Positions 1 to 6,185 of a stretch of 6,185 nt of DNA are shown one piece after another (position 1 is the stretch's first letter; every line of letters begins with the position of its first letter). Made by a program: the position numbers and the translations under genes. This stretch comes from Chitinophagaceae bacterium. GTDB taxonomy: Bacteria > Bacteroidota > Bacteroidia > Chitinophagales > Chitinophagaceae. The notes beneath the pieces are model-generated. The model ran no database searches. It was not told the DNA's origin and worked only from the letters and a program-made list of their open reading frames with translations. The stretch lies in assembly GCA_947483345.1 (NCBI GenBank), contig CANKNL010000182.1, positions 1 to 6,185 of the forward strand, written 5' to 3'.

Positions 1-579
1 ACCTCCAATGTTCAATAAGACCCGGTTCTCTCCTTTTTTGCCAAATAATAAATAATCCCCATAAACCGCTAGTGGTGCACCTTCACCACCGGCTGCAATA
101 TTTTTTTGCCTGAAGTCGCTGATGGTGATGATGCCCGTTGCAACTGCTAAATGATCGCCATCACCAATTTGTAAAGTGGCGTTCCCGAATTTTTGTTGCT
201 GATGTAAACGTTTTGGCGCATGGTAAATGGTTTGCCCATGACTGGCAATCAGATCCACATCTTCATTTTTAATGCCCCATTTTTGTAAACAGCTATTGAT
301 CATGTCTGCATGTTGCAAGGCTATCCAGGGATTAAGTAAACACAGTTTGTCAAGTTTAATATCCTGTTTTGAAAAAACAGATTTTAATTCAGTTTTAAAA
401 TCTACGGTATAGGGTATTGATTCAAAATGCACTAAGTTCAGTTTCGTATTCTGACCATGCCCATCAATAGCACAAAGCGCTATGTCTAAACCATCTAAAG
501 ATGTCCCACTCATTAAACCAATAACAAGCCTATTTGGTTTATTGGCAATGTCGTATAACTTTTTAATGTTTTGGTACAT
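1..579 (-). CDS. anmK: Anhydro-N-acetylmuramic acid kinase (partial, N-terminal 193 residues)
   Basis: AnmK is a cytoplasmic kinase that uses ATP and water to open the anhydro bond of 1,6-anhydro-MurNAc, giving MurNAc-6-phosphate during peptidoglycan recycling. The 193 visible residues have no internal stop and carry the family landmarks in order: the nucleotide-binding GLMSGTSLDG at 21-30, HGQT at 114-117, QIGDGD at 137-142, DFR at 155-157, AAGGEGAPL at 162-170 and NIGG at 190-193. Full-length relatives have roughly 360-400 residues, so about half the protein, including the region expected to hold the catalytic aspartate, lies off the left edge. The ATG at 579-577 comes one base after the queG stop (TAG-T-ATG) and about 20 codons before the first motif, a normal distance. 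No clear Shine-Dalgarno sequence precedes it. Translation is probably coupled to queG. The family call is firm from the motifs; intactness of the unseen half is unknown. Confidence 0.93.
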   Translation of the reverse strand, partial: MYQNIKKLYDIANKPNRLVIGLMSGTSLDGLDIALCAIDGHGQNTKLNLVHFESIPYTVDFKTELKSVFSKQDIKLDKLCLLNPWIALQHADMINSCLQKWGIKNEDVDLIASHGQTIYHAPKRLHQQQKFGNATLQIGDGDHLAVATGIITISDFRQKNIAAGGEGAPLAVYGDYLLFGKKGENRVLLNIGG

Positions 580-580
580 A

Positions 581-1510
581 CTATTGTTGTATGAAATTCA
601 GATTTCGTTTTATACCATCAAACTTAGCTCTTTTGAGTGGAGAATTTTTAAAAATACGTTTGAAACTATCTTCCGTTAAACTTGCCCAATCATTGCCGGA
701 GAAATTTAAAATTTCGGGAATAGGGGTGAACCCAATTTCTGTTGTTGATCTCGAAAATCGATTCCAGGGGCAAACATCCTGGCAAACATCGCATCCAAAC
801 ATCCAGTTTTCAAATTTACCTTTCATATGGTCTGGTATCAACACCTCTTTTAACTCAATGGTAAAATAGGAAATGCATTTACTGCCATCGATAATTTTAT
901 CGGGTAGTATCGCATCGGTAGGGCAGGCATCAATACACTTTGTACAGGAACCGCAATAATCTTTTGCAAAGGCATCGTCATACACTAATTCCAGATCAAT
1001 AATTAATGTGGCAATAAAAAAGAAAGAACCACTTTGTTTATTGATCAGGTTGCCATTTTTACCTATCCAGCCGATTCCGGATTTTTGAGCCCAGGCTCTT
1101 TCCAGAACGGGGGCACTATCCACAAAACCACGGCCATGCACGTCGCCTACCTGATCTTTTATTTCCTGCAGAAAACTTTTTAATTTCAATCTGATGACGT
1201 CATGGTAATCGTTGCCAAATGCATATTTAGAAATTTTTGGGGCATCAAAAGATTGTTGTTGATGCGGATAATAATTGAGCAATAAAGTAATAACGGATCT
1301 GGCTCCTGGAACTAAAAGTGAAGGGTCTATCCGCTGATCAAAATAATTTTCCATGTATTGCATACTGCCATGCATACCCTTATTGAGCCAGTTTTCCAGT
1401 CGCCGGGCATCTTCAACTAACACCTGGGCTTTGGCGATGCCGCAAAAATCAAATCCGGCTTTTACTGCCAGGTTTTTTATGATTTCAGTATGTCTTTTAA
1501 CGGTAGGCAC
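581..1510 (-). CDS. queG: Epoxyqueuosine reductase (short form, GTG start)
   Basis: QueG catalyses the last step of queuosine synthesis, the cobalamin-dependent reduction of epoxyqueuosine to queuosine at the wobble base of GUN-anticodon tRNAs (Asp, Asn, His, Tyr). The 309-residue product shows the family core: a DSAPVLERAWA segment at 131-141 whose Asp131 matches the proposed proton donor, IGWIGKNGNL at 146-155, a CxxCxxCxxxCP ferredoxin motif (Cys186, 189, 192, 196), then Cys212 and a second CxxCxxxCPW motif (Cys240, 243, 247), enough for two 4Fe-4S clusters. The protein ends just after the RNL segment (302-304), so it lacks the HEAT-like C-terminal extension of longer versions such as the roughly 380-residue E. 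coli enzyme; to my knowledge short forms are usual in Bacteroidota. The start is GTG at 1510-1508, sharing one base with the upstream TAG stop. No ATG, GTG or TTG lies between it and the in-frame stop at 1543-1541, and the next ATG (Met46) is too far into the conserved region. Operon position suggests coupled translation with the upstream membrane protein and with anmK. Confidence 0.95.
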   Translation of the reverse strand: MPTVKRHTEIIKNLAVKAGFDFCGIAKAQVLVEDARRLENWLNKGMHGSMQYMENYFDQRIDPSLLVPGARSVITLLLNYYPHQQQSFDAPKISKYAFGNDYHDVIRLKLKSFLQEIKDQVGDVHGRGFVDSAPVLERAWAQKSGIGWIGKNGNLINKQSGSFFFIATLIIDLELVYDDAFAKDYCGSCTKCIDACPTDAILPDKIIDGSKCISYFTIELKEVLIPDHMKGKFENWMFGCDVCQDVCPWNRFSRSTTEIGFTPIPEILNFSGNDWASLTEDSFKRIFKNSPLKRAKFDGIKRNLNFIQQ

Positions 1511-1872
1511 TAATCTGTTGATGTGTCTTCTAAATGTAGTTTATGAAAAAAGCGGTGAGCAATAGGGGCAATTAAAATACCAATGGTACTAATAAATGCA
1601 ACGCCGCTAAATAAAGCATACATCGAAGCAAACACTTTGGCCGCATTGGTCATAACGATAGACGCGTCAATCATTGGCCCCATCCCACTTAAGATCATGG
1701 ATGCATTTAAAAGACTATCGTACCAATCCATTTCGGGTATTGTAAATTTATAGCCCAATACACCAATGAGTAAACAAATAAACATAATGATCAGGCCGAC
1801 AAATGCGTTTTTCCAAAGCCGTTTATAGTAAATATTAAGCGGGGCTAATTTTCGCTTTTTGTGATCAACCAT
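1510..1872 (-). CDS. Small membrane protein with a two-helix, pore-loop-like layout; function unknown
   Basis: I recognise no named family with certainty. The 120-residue product has a basic, cytoplasm-like N-terminus (KKRK at 5-8), a hydrophobic helix at about 22-41, a semi-hydrophobic stretch at about 48-66 (WYDSLLNASMILSGMGPM), a second strong helix at about 80-105, and a histidine- and lysine-rich tail (HRFFHKLHLE, 106-115). This order, helix, short re-entrant-like segment ending in Gly-rich residues, helix, resembles the two-helix pore unit of potassium channels. However, SGMGPM stands where a TVGYGD-type filter would be, so potassium selectivity is not supported. There is no signal peptide beyond the first helix. 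The ATG at 1872-1870 is the first gene start after the terminator of the beta-barrel gene, and the TAG stop overlaps the GTG of queG by one base, making this the first visible gene of a queG-anmK operon. Membrane location is well supported; the channel-like reading is inference only. Confidence 0.8.
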   Translation of the reverse strand: MVDHKKRKLAPLNIYYKRLWKNAFVGLIIMFICLLIGVLGYKFTIPEMDWYDSLLNASMILSGMGPMIDASIVMTNAAKVFASMYALFSGVAFISTIGILIAPIAHRFFHKLHLEDTSTD

Positions 1873-1897
1873 AATTTTATATTTTTATAAAAATACA

Positions 1898-1924
1898 AAA
1901 GCCCTGCGTATTTAGCAGGGCTTT
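1898..1924 (-). terminator. Rho-independent terminator of the beta-barrel gene
   Basis: A perfect 10-bp stem (1898-1907 pairing with 1915-1924, core GCCCTGC/GCAGGGC) closes a 7-base loop. Read on the minus strand it starts 21 bases after the stop codon of the beta-barrel gene and is followed by a T-rich run (TTTTGTATTTTTAT). Only 25 bases separate it from the start codon of the next minus-strand gene, so it should insulate that operon or leave it to partial read-through. The plus strand side is also A/T rich, but no plus-strand gene ends here. Confidence 0.85.
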
Positions 1925-1945
1925 CAACTATTTTAGTTTATCGCA

Positions 1946-2746
1946 TTAAAAGTTAATGTCGTAGCCAATAAGACCTACCAATTCAATATAACCAAAACTA
2001 TGCCTGGCTCGTATACCTTTTAAGGCATTACTGTTAGAGAGTGCATTAACATATTTTACATAACCGGTTTTTCCGGTAAATTCAATAAAGAATTTTTTTA
2101 GGGGATATAATCTGGCACCAGCCTCTGCGCTTATATTGTAGCCTGCCACATGAAATTCATTGTTAAACCGGTCTCCACGCCAGGTAAAATCAGTACGCGG
2201 TATATTGATGCCGGCACCAACTTTCCAAATCAAATTGATCAACGGATTTTTATTTCTCTTCATCAATAGGGTTTGCTGGTGAACATAATTAAAATGAAGC
2301 CAGTTTGCGCCATCGGTATGTTCAAAATGTAAAAAGCTTTGTGGGTTTAAAGTACTGTCGCCATTTACCGCAACCCCGTCAATGGTGCCGGAAACATGAA
2401 CCACCTGTCCATTTGTTACAATATACTTGGCATGATCAAAATTTAATTCTATGGCCCTTGAATGTTTTTTGTTTAAGTAAAAGCCGATGCGGTAATTGTA
2501 TTGAGGAATAGAAATATCTTTTGGCTTTTTGTAAATGGCATCAAGATCTGGGCGGTCTGAGGCCCTGGCATTGTGCAGTGTAAAATTAGTGCCATTGGGC
2601 ATAGAAAAATGGATATTGCTTCTGGTATACCATTCGGTATTGTATCCCCATTGCAAGTACATGCCCGATAATAGTTTTCCTTTTTTTTGTGCAAAGGCCG
2701 TAAAGCATAGGGTACTTAAAAATAACAGTGTAATCAGTTTTTTCAT
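1946..2746 (-). CDS. Secreted, probable outer-membrane beta-barrel protein of unknown function
   Basis: The 266-residue product begins with a classic signal peptide: Lys2-Lys3, a hydrophobic core at about 4-16 and an AFA cleavage box at 17-19, giving a mature start near Gln20. The rest alternates polar and hydrophobic residues in aromatic-rich strands (for example around YNYRIGFYL, SRAIELNFDH, LHFNYVHQQ and FFIEFTGKTGYVKYV). It ends in GYDINF, with the terminal phenylalanine typical of outer-membrane barrels. A small barrel of about eight strands is plausible. I recognise no enzyme or receptor motif. The open frame extends upstream to an ATG at 2809, but I chose the ATG at 2746-2744: it places the signal peptide at the N-terminus, and the promoter element at 2775-2768 lies inside the longer version. 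The gene stands alone between its own promoter and terminator, divergent from clpB. Export is well supported, barrel fold likely, role unknown. Confidence 0.82.
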   Translation of the reverse strand: MKKLITLLFLSTLCFTAFAQKKGKLLSGMYLQWGYNTEWYTRSNIHFSMPNGTNFTLHNARASDRPDLDAIYKKPKDISIPQYNYRIGFYLNKKHSRAIELNFDHAKYIVTNGQVVHVSGTIDGVAVNGDSTLNPQSFLHFEHTDGANWLHFNYVHQQTLLMKRNKNPLINLIWKVGAGINIPRTDFTWRGDRFNNEFHVAGYNISAEAGARLYPLKKFFIEFTGKTGYVKYVNALSNSNALKGIRARHSFGYIELVGLIGYDINF

Positions 2747-2767
2747 CAGTTCTTTTTTCGAATGTTG

Positions 2768-2775
2768 CAAAATTA
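2768..2775 (-). promoter_or_regulatory. Bacteroidota-type -7 promoter element for the beta-barrel gene
   Basis: On the minus strand these bases read TAATTTTG, an exact match to the TAnnTTTG -7 consensus of the Bacteroidota primary sigma factor. Transcription would start about 5-8 bases further on, leaving a leader of roughly 15 bases before the ATG at 2746. No good TTTG-type -33 element sits at the usual spacing; the nearest, in TTTTTGG, is about 12 bases upstream and too close. The element fits the chosen start but rests on a short motif. Confidence 0.45.
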
Positions 2776-2893
2776 GACCATTAAACCCAAAAATAAAATT
2801 TAAGCGCATTAGTTTAATTTAATAGGCAACTATAATTGTTTTAAAATGTACTGTCTAAAGAAGACTAATAAAATACTAAGCCTCAAATCTGTA

Positions 2894-2968
2894 ATAATAG
2901 CATAAAAGCGTTGAGGATACTGCTTTTGCGGCAGACTCGGATAAACAGATATGCCATAATAGCGTAAA
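2894..2968. repeat. Pair of 13-bp near-identical direct repeats upstream of clpB
   Basis: ATAATAGCATAAA (2894-2906) and ATAATAGCGTAAA (2956-2968) differ at one base and start 62 bases apart. They lie 49 to 123 bases before the clpB ATG. The same stretch holds short inverted pairs: CCTCAA at 2881-2886 with TTGAGG at 2911-2916, and ATCTGT at 2887-2892 with ACAGAT at 2945-2950. The repeats could be operator sites for clpB or chance similarity in A/T-rich DNA. The rest of the 270-base intergenic region shows no small ORF or RNA gene that I can support, and I could not place a confident clpB promoter. Confidence 0.35.
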
Positions 2969-3016
2969 TATCATCCTTGGATTGAGTTTTGTGATTGTAT
3001 TATCAAATTGAAAGAA

Positions 3017-5641
3017 ATGAGTTTACAAAATTTAACTATAAAGTCTCAGGACATACTGCAGCAGGCTCAGCAATTGGCCTTTACAGCCAATAATGCCAAT
3101 ATTGAAACAGAACATGTTTTAAAAGCGTTGTTGAATGATAAAGATTCGCCTGTAGAGTACCTGCTTAAAAAGAATAATGTTAACGTAAATTATGTTGATG
3201 AAAAACTGGCTGCAGCTATTGCTAAGTTGCCAAAAATTTCTGCTGGCGAGCCTGCTCAGTCTTTAAGCCGGGAGGCAAATAATGTTTTATTACGGGCAAC
3301 GGCAGCCTTAAAAACTTTTAAAGATGAATTTGTAAGTGTTGAGCATTTATTGCTTGCTCTGCTTGTTGGTAGTGATAATACAGCCAAATTATTGAAAGAT
3401 GCAGGCCTTAATGAAAAAGGATTGATCGCAGCCATCAAGGATCTTAAAAAGGGATCAACCGTTTCATCTCAAACCTCCGAAACACAGTTTAATGCACTTA
3501 ATAAATATGCTAAAAATTTAATTGAAATGGCCAGGTCCGGAAAACTGGATCCGGTTATTGGAAGAGACGAGGAGATTAGAAGAACCCTGCATATCTTATC
3601 CAGAAGAAGTAAAAATAATCCGATTTTGGTGGGTGAGCCTGGTGTAGGAAAAACAGCCATAGCAGAGGGTTTGGCCATGCGAATTGTGAATGGTGATGTG
3701 CCCGAAAATTTAAGGTCAAAAATTATTTATGCCCTGGATATGGGGCAGCTGATTGCCGGTGCCAAATATAAGGGCGAGTTTGAAGAACGTTTAAAATCAG
3801 TTGTTAAAGAAGTGAGTACCAGCGACGGGCAAATCATATTGTTTATTGATGAAATACATACCTTGGTTGGCGCCGGAGGGGGCGATGGCGCTATGGATGC
3901 AGCTAATATACTAAAGCCTGCATTGGCCCGTGGTGAGCTGAGGGCAATTGGTGCAACCACACTAAGTGAATATCAAAAATTCTTCGAAAAAGATAAGGCA
4001 TTAGAACGCCGTTTTCAAAAGGTTATGATAGATGAACCAACCATTGAAGATGCGGTCTCTATTTTACGGGGACTAAAAGATCGATATGAAAACTACCACC
4101 ATGTTCTGATAAAAGATGAAGCCATAATTGCAGCCGTTGAATTATCCAGCAGATATATCACGGATCGTTTTTTACCGGATAAAGCCATAGATCTGATTGA
4201 TGAAAGTGCCGCCAAACTTCGCCTGGAAATGAACAGCATGCCTGAAGAACTGGACGAACTGGAAAGAAAAATCCGGCAGCTTGAAATTGAGCGGGAAGCC
4301 ATCAAACGGGAAAGCGATGTACAAAAATTGAAGCAGTTAAATACTGAGATATCTAATCTTTCGGTAGAAAGAGATACGTTTAAAGCCAAATGGCAGCAGG
4401 AAAAGGAGATTGTTGAAAAAATACAAACTGCCAAGGCCGAAATTGAAAATTTGAAATTGGCAGCCGATAAAGCAGAGCGCGAAGGCGACTATGGCAAGGT
4501 TGCCGAAATCAGGTACGGGAAAGTACAGGAACAGGAAAAAATTGTGGATGAATATTCAACACAATTAACAGACAGTACCGAAAAAAGACTTTTAAAAGAA
4601 GAAGTGGATGCCGAAGATATCGCAGAGAATGTAGCCAAAGCAACCGGTATTCCGGTTATGAAAATGATGCAGAGCGAAAGAGAGAAACTGCTGCATTTAG
4701 AGGAAGAATTACATAAACGAGTAGTAGGGCAGGAGGAAGCTATAGAAGCGGTTTCAGATGCCATACGGCGGAGCAGGGCCGGACTACAGGATCCTAAAAA
4801 ACCCATCGGATCTTTCATTTTTCTGGGAACAACAGGGGTTGGTAAGACGGAATTGGCAAAGGCACTGGCCGATTACCTGTTTGATGACGACAACATGATG
4901 ACGAGAATTGACATGAGCGAATACCAGGAAAAACACGCTGTGAGCAGGCTTTTGGGAGCTCCTCCGGGCTATATAGGCTATGAGGAAGGCGGCCAGTTAA
5001 CAGAGGCTGTTAGACGCAAACCATACAGTGTTATACTGCTTGATGAAATTGAAAAAGCGCATCCTGACGTTTTTAACGTACTTTTGCAGGTATTAGACGA
5101 TGGAAGGCTGACTGATAACAAGGGTCGTATTGTTAATTTTAAAAATACGATCATCATCATGACTTCAAATATGGGCAGCCATATTATTCAGGATAATTTT
5201 GAAAATGTTACCGAAGATAATAAGGAAGTAGTCGTGCAAAAGACCAAAACAGAGGTGATGGGGTTATTACGTCAAACCATACGTCCGGAGTTCTTAAACA
5301 GAATTGATGAAGTGATCATGTTTCAGCCGTTGATGAAAAAAGAGATCAAAGGCATTATTAAAATGCAATTGGATAGCTTAAAACAGCTGGTAGCAACAAA
5401 CGGTATCAATTTACAGTTCAGCGATTATGTGTTGGATTTTTTAGCTGAGCATGGTTACGATCCACAGTTTGGCGCAAGGCCATTAAAGCGGTTGATCCAA
5501 AAGGAAATTGTAAATAAACTCAGCAAACGGATCTTAGCTGCAGATATTGATAAAACAAGGCCGGTATTGGTTGATGTATTTGACGGAACGGTGGTGTTTA
5601 GAAATGAACAGCTTAAAGAAATTAAGGAAAAGAAGAATTAA
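3017..5641 (+). CDS. clpB: ATP-dependent chaperone ClpB (Hsp100 disaggregase)
   Basis: ClpB is a cytoplasmic hexameric AAA+ machine that pulls polypeptides out of aggregates with the DnaK-DnaJ-GrpE system. The 874-residue product is full length (E. coli about 857). In order it has a Clp N-domain with two repeats (EH at 32-33 and 109-110), NBD1 with Walker A GEPGVGKT (206-213), pore-loop Tyr251, Walker B Asp278-Glu279 and arginine fingers Arg331-Arg332, a long charged coiled-coil M domain (about 405-525) that separates ClpB from ClpA and ClpC, and NBD2 with Walker A GTTGVGKT (604-611), pore-loop Tyr652, Walker B Asp676-Glu677, Arg762 and sensor-2 GARPLKR (819-825). All key residues are present. 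A TTG at 3008 would add three residues; I chose the ATG at 3017 because it gives the usual MSLQNLTIKS-type N-terminus. The gene is divergent from the beta-barrel gene. No CIRCE operator was seen, so heat-shock control is expected but not shown. Confidence 0.98.
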   Translation: MSLQNLTIKSQDILQQAQQLAFTANNANIETEHVLKALLNDKDSPVEYLLKKNNVNVNYVDEKLAAAIAKLPKISAGEPAQSLSREANNVLLRATAALKTFKDEFVSVEHLLLALLVGSDNTAKLLKDAGLNEKGLIAAIKDLKKGSTVSSQTSETQFNALNKYAKNLIEMARSGKLDPVIGRDEEIRRTLHILSRRSKNNPILVGEPGVGKTAIAEGLAMRIVNGDVPENLRSKIIYALDMGQLIAGAKYKGEFEERLKSVVKEVSTSDGQIILFIDEIHTLVGAGGGDGAMDAANILKPALARGELRAIGATTLSEYQKFFEKDKALERRFQKVMIDEPTIEDAVSILRGLKDRYENYHHVLIKDEAIIAAVELSSRYITDRFLPDKAIDLIDESAAKLRLEMNSMPEELDELERKIRQLEIEREAIKRESDVQKLKQLNTEISNLSVERDTFKAKWQQEKEIVEKIQTAKAEIENLKLAADKAEREGDYGKVAEIRYGKVQEQEKIVDEYSTQLTDSTEKRLLKEEVDAEDIAENVAKATGIPVMKMMQSEREKLLHLEEELHKRVVGQEEAIEAVSDAIRRSRAGLQDPKKPIGSFIFLGTTGVGKTELAKALADYLFDDDNMMTRIDMSEYQEKHAVSRLLGAPPGYIGYEEGGQLTEAVRRKPYSVILLDEIEKAHPDVFNVLLQVLDDGRLTDNKGRIVNFKNTIIIMTSNMGSHIIQDNFENVTEDNKEVVVQKTKTEVMGLLRQTIRPEFLNRIDEVIMFQPLMKKEIKGIIKMQLDSLKQLVATNGINLQFSDYVLDFLAEHGYDPQFGARPLKRLIQKEIVNKLSKRILAADIDKTRPVLVDVFDGTVVFRNEQLKEIKEKKN

Positions 5642-5697
5642 TTAGAACAATACCTTTAAAAAAGTTGTTTAACTACAACAGATAAAAGACAATTATT

Positions 5698-6185
5698 ATG
5701 GCAATGAAAGTAAAAGAAGTGGTAGAGATCATCCCACCAAAAGATATCTTTGTTGGTAACCCTGATGCCACTGTAACCCTGATGGAATTTGGTGAATACG
5801 AAAGTGAGGATTGTGCAAAGGCAAATGAAATTGTAAAGAAATTACTGGAAGAGTTTGAAGGCAAGATCAGATTTCAGTTTCGTCATTTTCCCATGACAAG
5901 AATTCACCAGCGCTCTATGAAAGCAGGCGAGGCCTCAGTTGCAGCCTCCCAGGTTGGTAAATTTTGGGAAATGCATAATATTCTCTTTGATAATCGCCGC
6001 CAGTTGGGTACAACCAGTTTAAAACTGTACTCCAGGGAAGCCGGTATCAGCAATAAACATTTTTTGGAAGAGTTAATTAACTCAACCTATGGCTGGCAGG
6101 TGCGTAATGATTTGAATGAAGGTATTGAAAGAGGCGTTAGAGATGTACCAACTTTCTTTGTTAACGGAGAAATGGTTGCGGGTAA
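5698..6185 (+). CDS. DsbA-like thioredoxin-fold protein with SxxC in place of CxxC (partial, 3' end missing)
   Basis: The first 162 residues match the DsbA-like (thioredoxin_4) fold, closest in wording to the thioredoxin domain attached to some NhaA antiporters: VTLMEFGEYES at 26-36, FRHFPM at 61-66, KFWEMHNILFD at 88-98 and DVPTFFVNGE at 149-158, where Pro151 is the conserved cis-proline. The usual CPxC site reads Ser36-Glu37-Asp38-Cys39, so the attacking cysteine is replaced by serine; Cys39 is the only cysteine visible. There is no signal peptide or membrane segment, so it should act in the cytoplasm. It is unlikely to be a normal disulfide oxidase; a monothiol, glutathione-linked or binding role is possible but is inference. 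The ATG at 5698 lies 56 bases after the clpB stop with no strong terminator between, so co-transcription with clpB is possible. An ATG at codon 3 is an alternative start. The frame is open to the right edge, where only the C-terminal part is lost. Confidence 0.85.
   Translation, partial: MAMKVKEVVEIIPPKDIFVGNPDATVTLMEFGEYESEDCAKANEIVKKLLEEFEGKIRFQFRHFPMTRIHQRSMKAGEASVAASQVGKFWEMHNILFDNRRQLGTTSLKLYSREAGISNKHFLEELINSTYGWQVRNDLNEGIERGVRDVPTFFVNGEMVAG

Noticed and set aside
591..869. Plus-strand open frames overlapping the 3' end of queG and the start of anmK
   Set aside because: They are antisense to two clearly recognised genes and show no domain, signal or plausible start context.
2747..2809. 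N-terminal extension of the beta-barrel protein from the ATG at 2809
   Set aside because: It would bury the signal peptide 21 residues in and would include the -7 promoter element, so the ATG at 2746 is preferred.
3008..3016. TTG start for clpB, adding three residues upstream of the ATG
   Set aside because: The ATG at 3017 gives the usual N-terminus of the family, and a TTG start nine bases upstream has no supporting ribosome site.
2747..3016. CIRCE or other known heat-shock operator before clpB
   Set aside because: No TTAGCACTC-N9-GAGTGCTAA-like inverted repeat is present, even allowing for mismatches by eye.
4093..4434. Long minus-strand open frame inside clpB
   Set aside because: It lies opposite the coiled-coil M domain, and its serine-rich, low-complexity product is the mirror of charged coiled-coil codons. 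The same holds for the other antisense frames within clpB.
5651..5658. TACCTTTA as a promoter -7 element for the DsbA-like gene
   Set aside because: One mismatch to TAnnTTTG in A/T-rich DNA and no TTG at the -33 spacing; not distinguishable from chance.
5664..5679. Possible terminator between clpB and the DsbA-like gene
   Set aside because: GTTGT/ACAAC forms only a 5-bp, A/T-rich stem with no T-run after it; too weak to call.

Overview
The window looks like ordinary chromosome from a low-GC member of the Bacteroidota, probably near the Chitinophagaceae. This placement is an inference from several things: A/T-rich gene starts without clear Shine-Dalgarno sequences, a TAnnTTTG-type promoter element, protein wording typical of the phylum (ClpB, a short QueG, a small secreted beta-barrel protein), and no sign of mobile DNA. 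I saw no tRNA, rRNA, CRISPR array, insertion sequence or phage gene.

Left part, minus strand (1-1872): three tightly packed genes read right to left. They are a 120-residue membrane protein with a pore-loop-like layout (1510-1872), epoxyqueuosine reductase queG (581-1510, GTG start overlapping the previous stop by one base), and the N-terminal half of anhydro-N-acetylmuramic acid kinase anmK (1-579, one base after the queG stop, running off the window edge). They look like one translationally linked operon, although their jobs (tRNA queuosine synthesis, cell-wall sugar recycling, an unknown membrane function) have no obvious link.

Middle, minus strand (1898-2775): a single gene for a secreted, probably outer-membrane beta-barrel protein of unknown function. 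A good -7 promoter element lies before it and a strong rho-independent terminator after it, so it appears to be its own transcription unit.

Right part, plus strand (3017-6185): clpB, the complete ATP-dependent disaggregase of the Hsp100 family, transcribed divergently from the beta-barrel gene across a 270-base intergenic region. After a 56-base gap comes the start of a DsbA/thioredoxin-fold protein without a signal peptide, in which the first cysteine of the usual CxxC motif is serine. This gene runs off the right edge.

Most of the window is housekeeping. I do not see a convincing new multi-gene system. The points most worth checking are the single-cysteine DsbA-like protein next to clpB, the channel-like small membrane protein heading the queG-anmK operon, and the uncharacterised beta-barrel protein.
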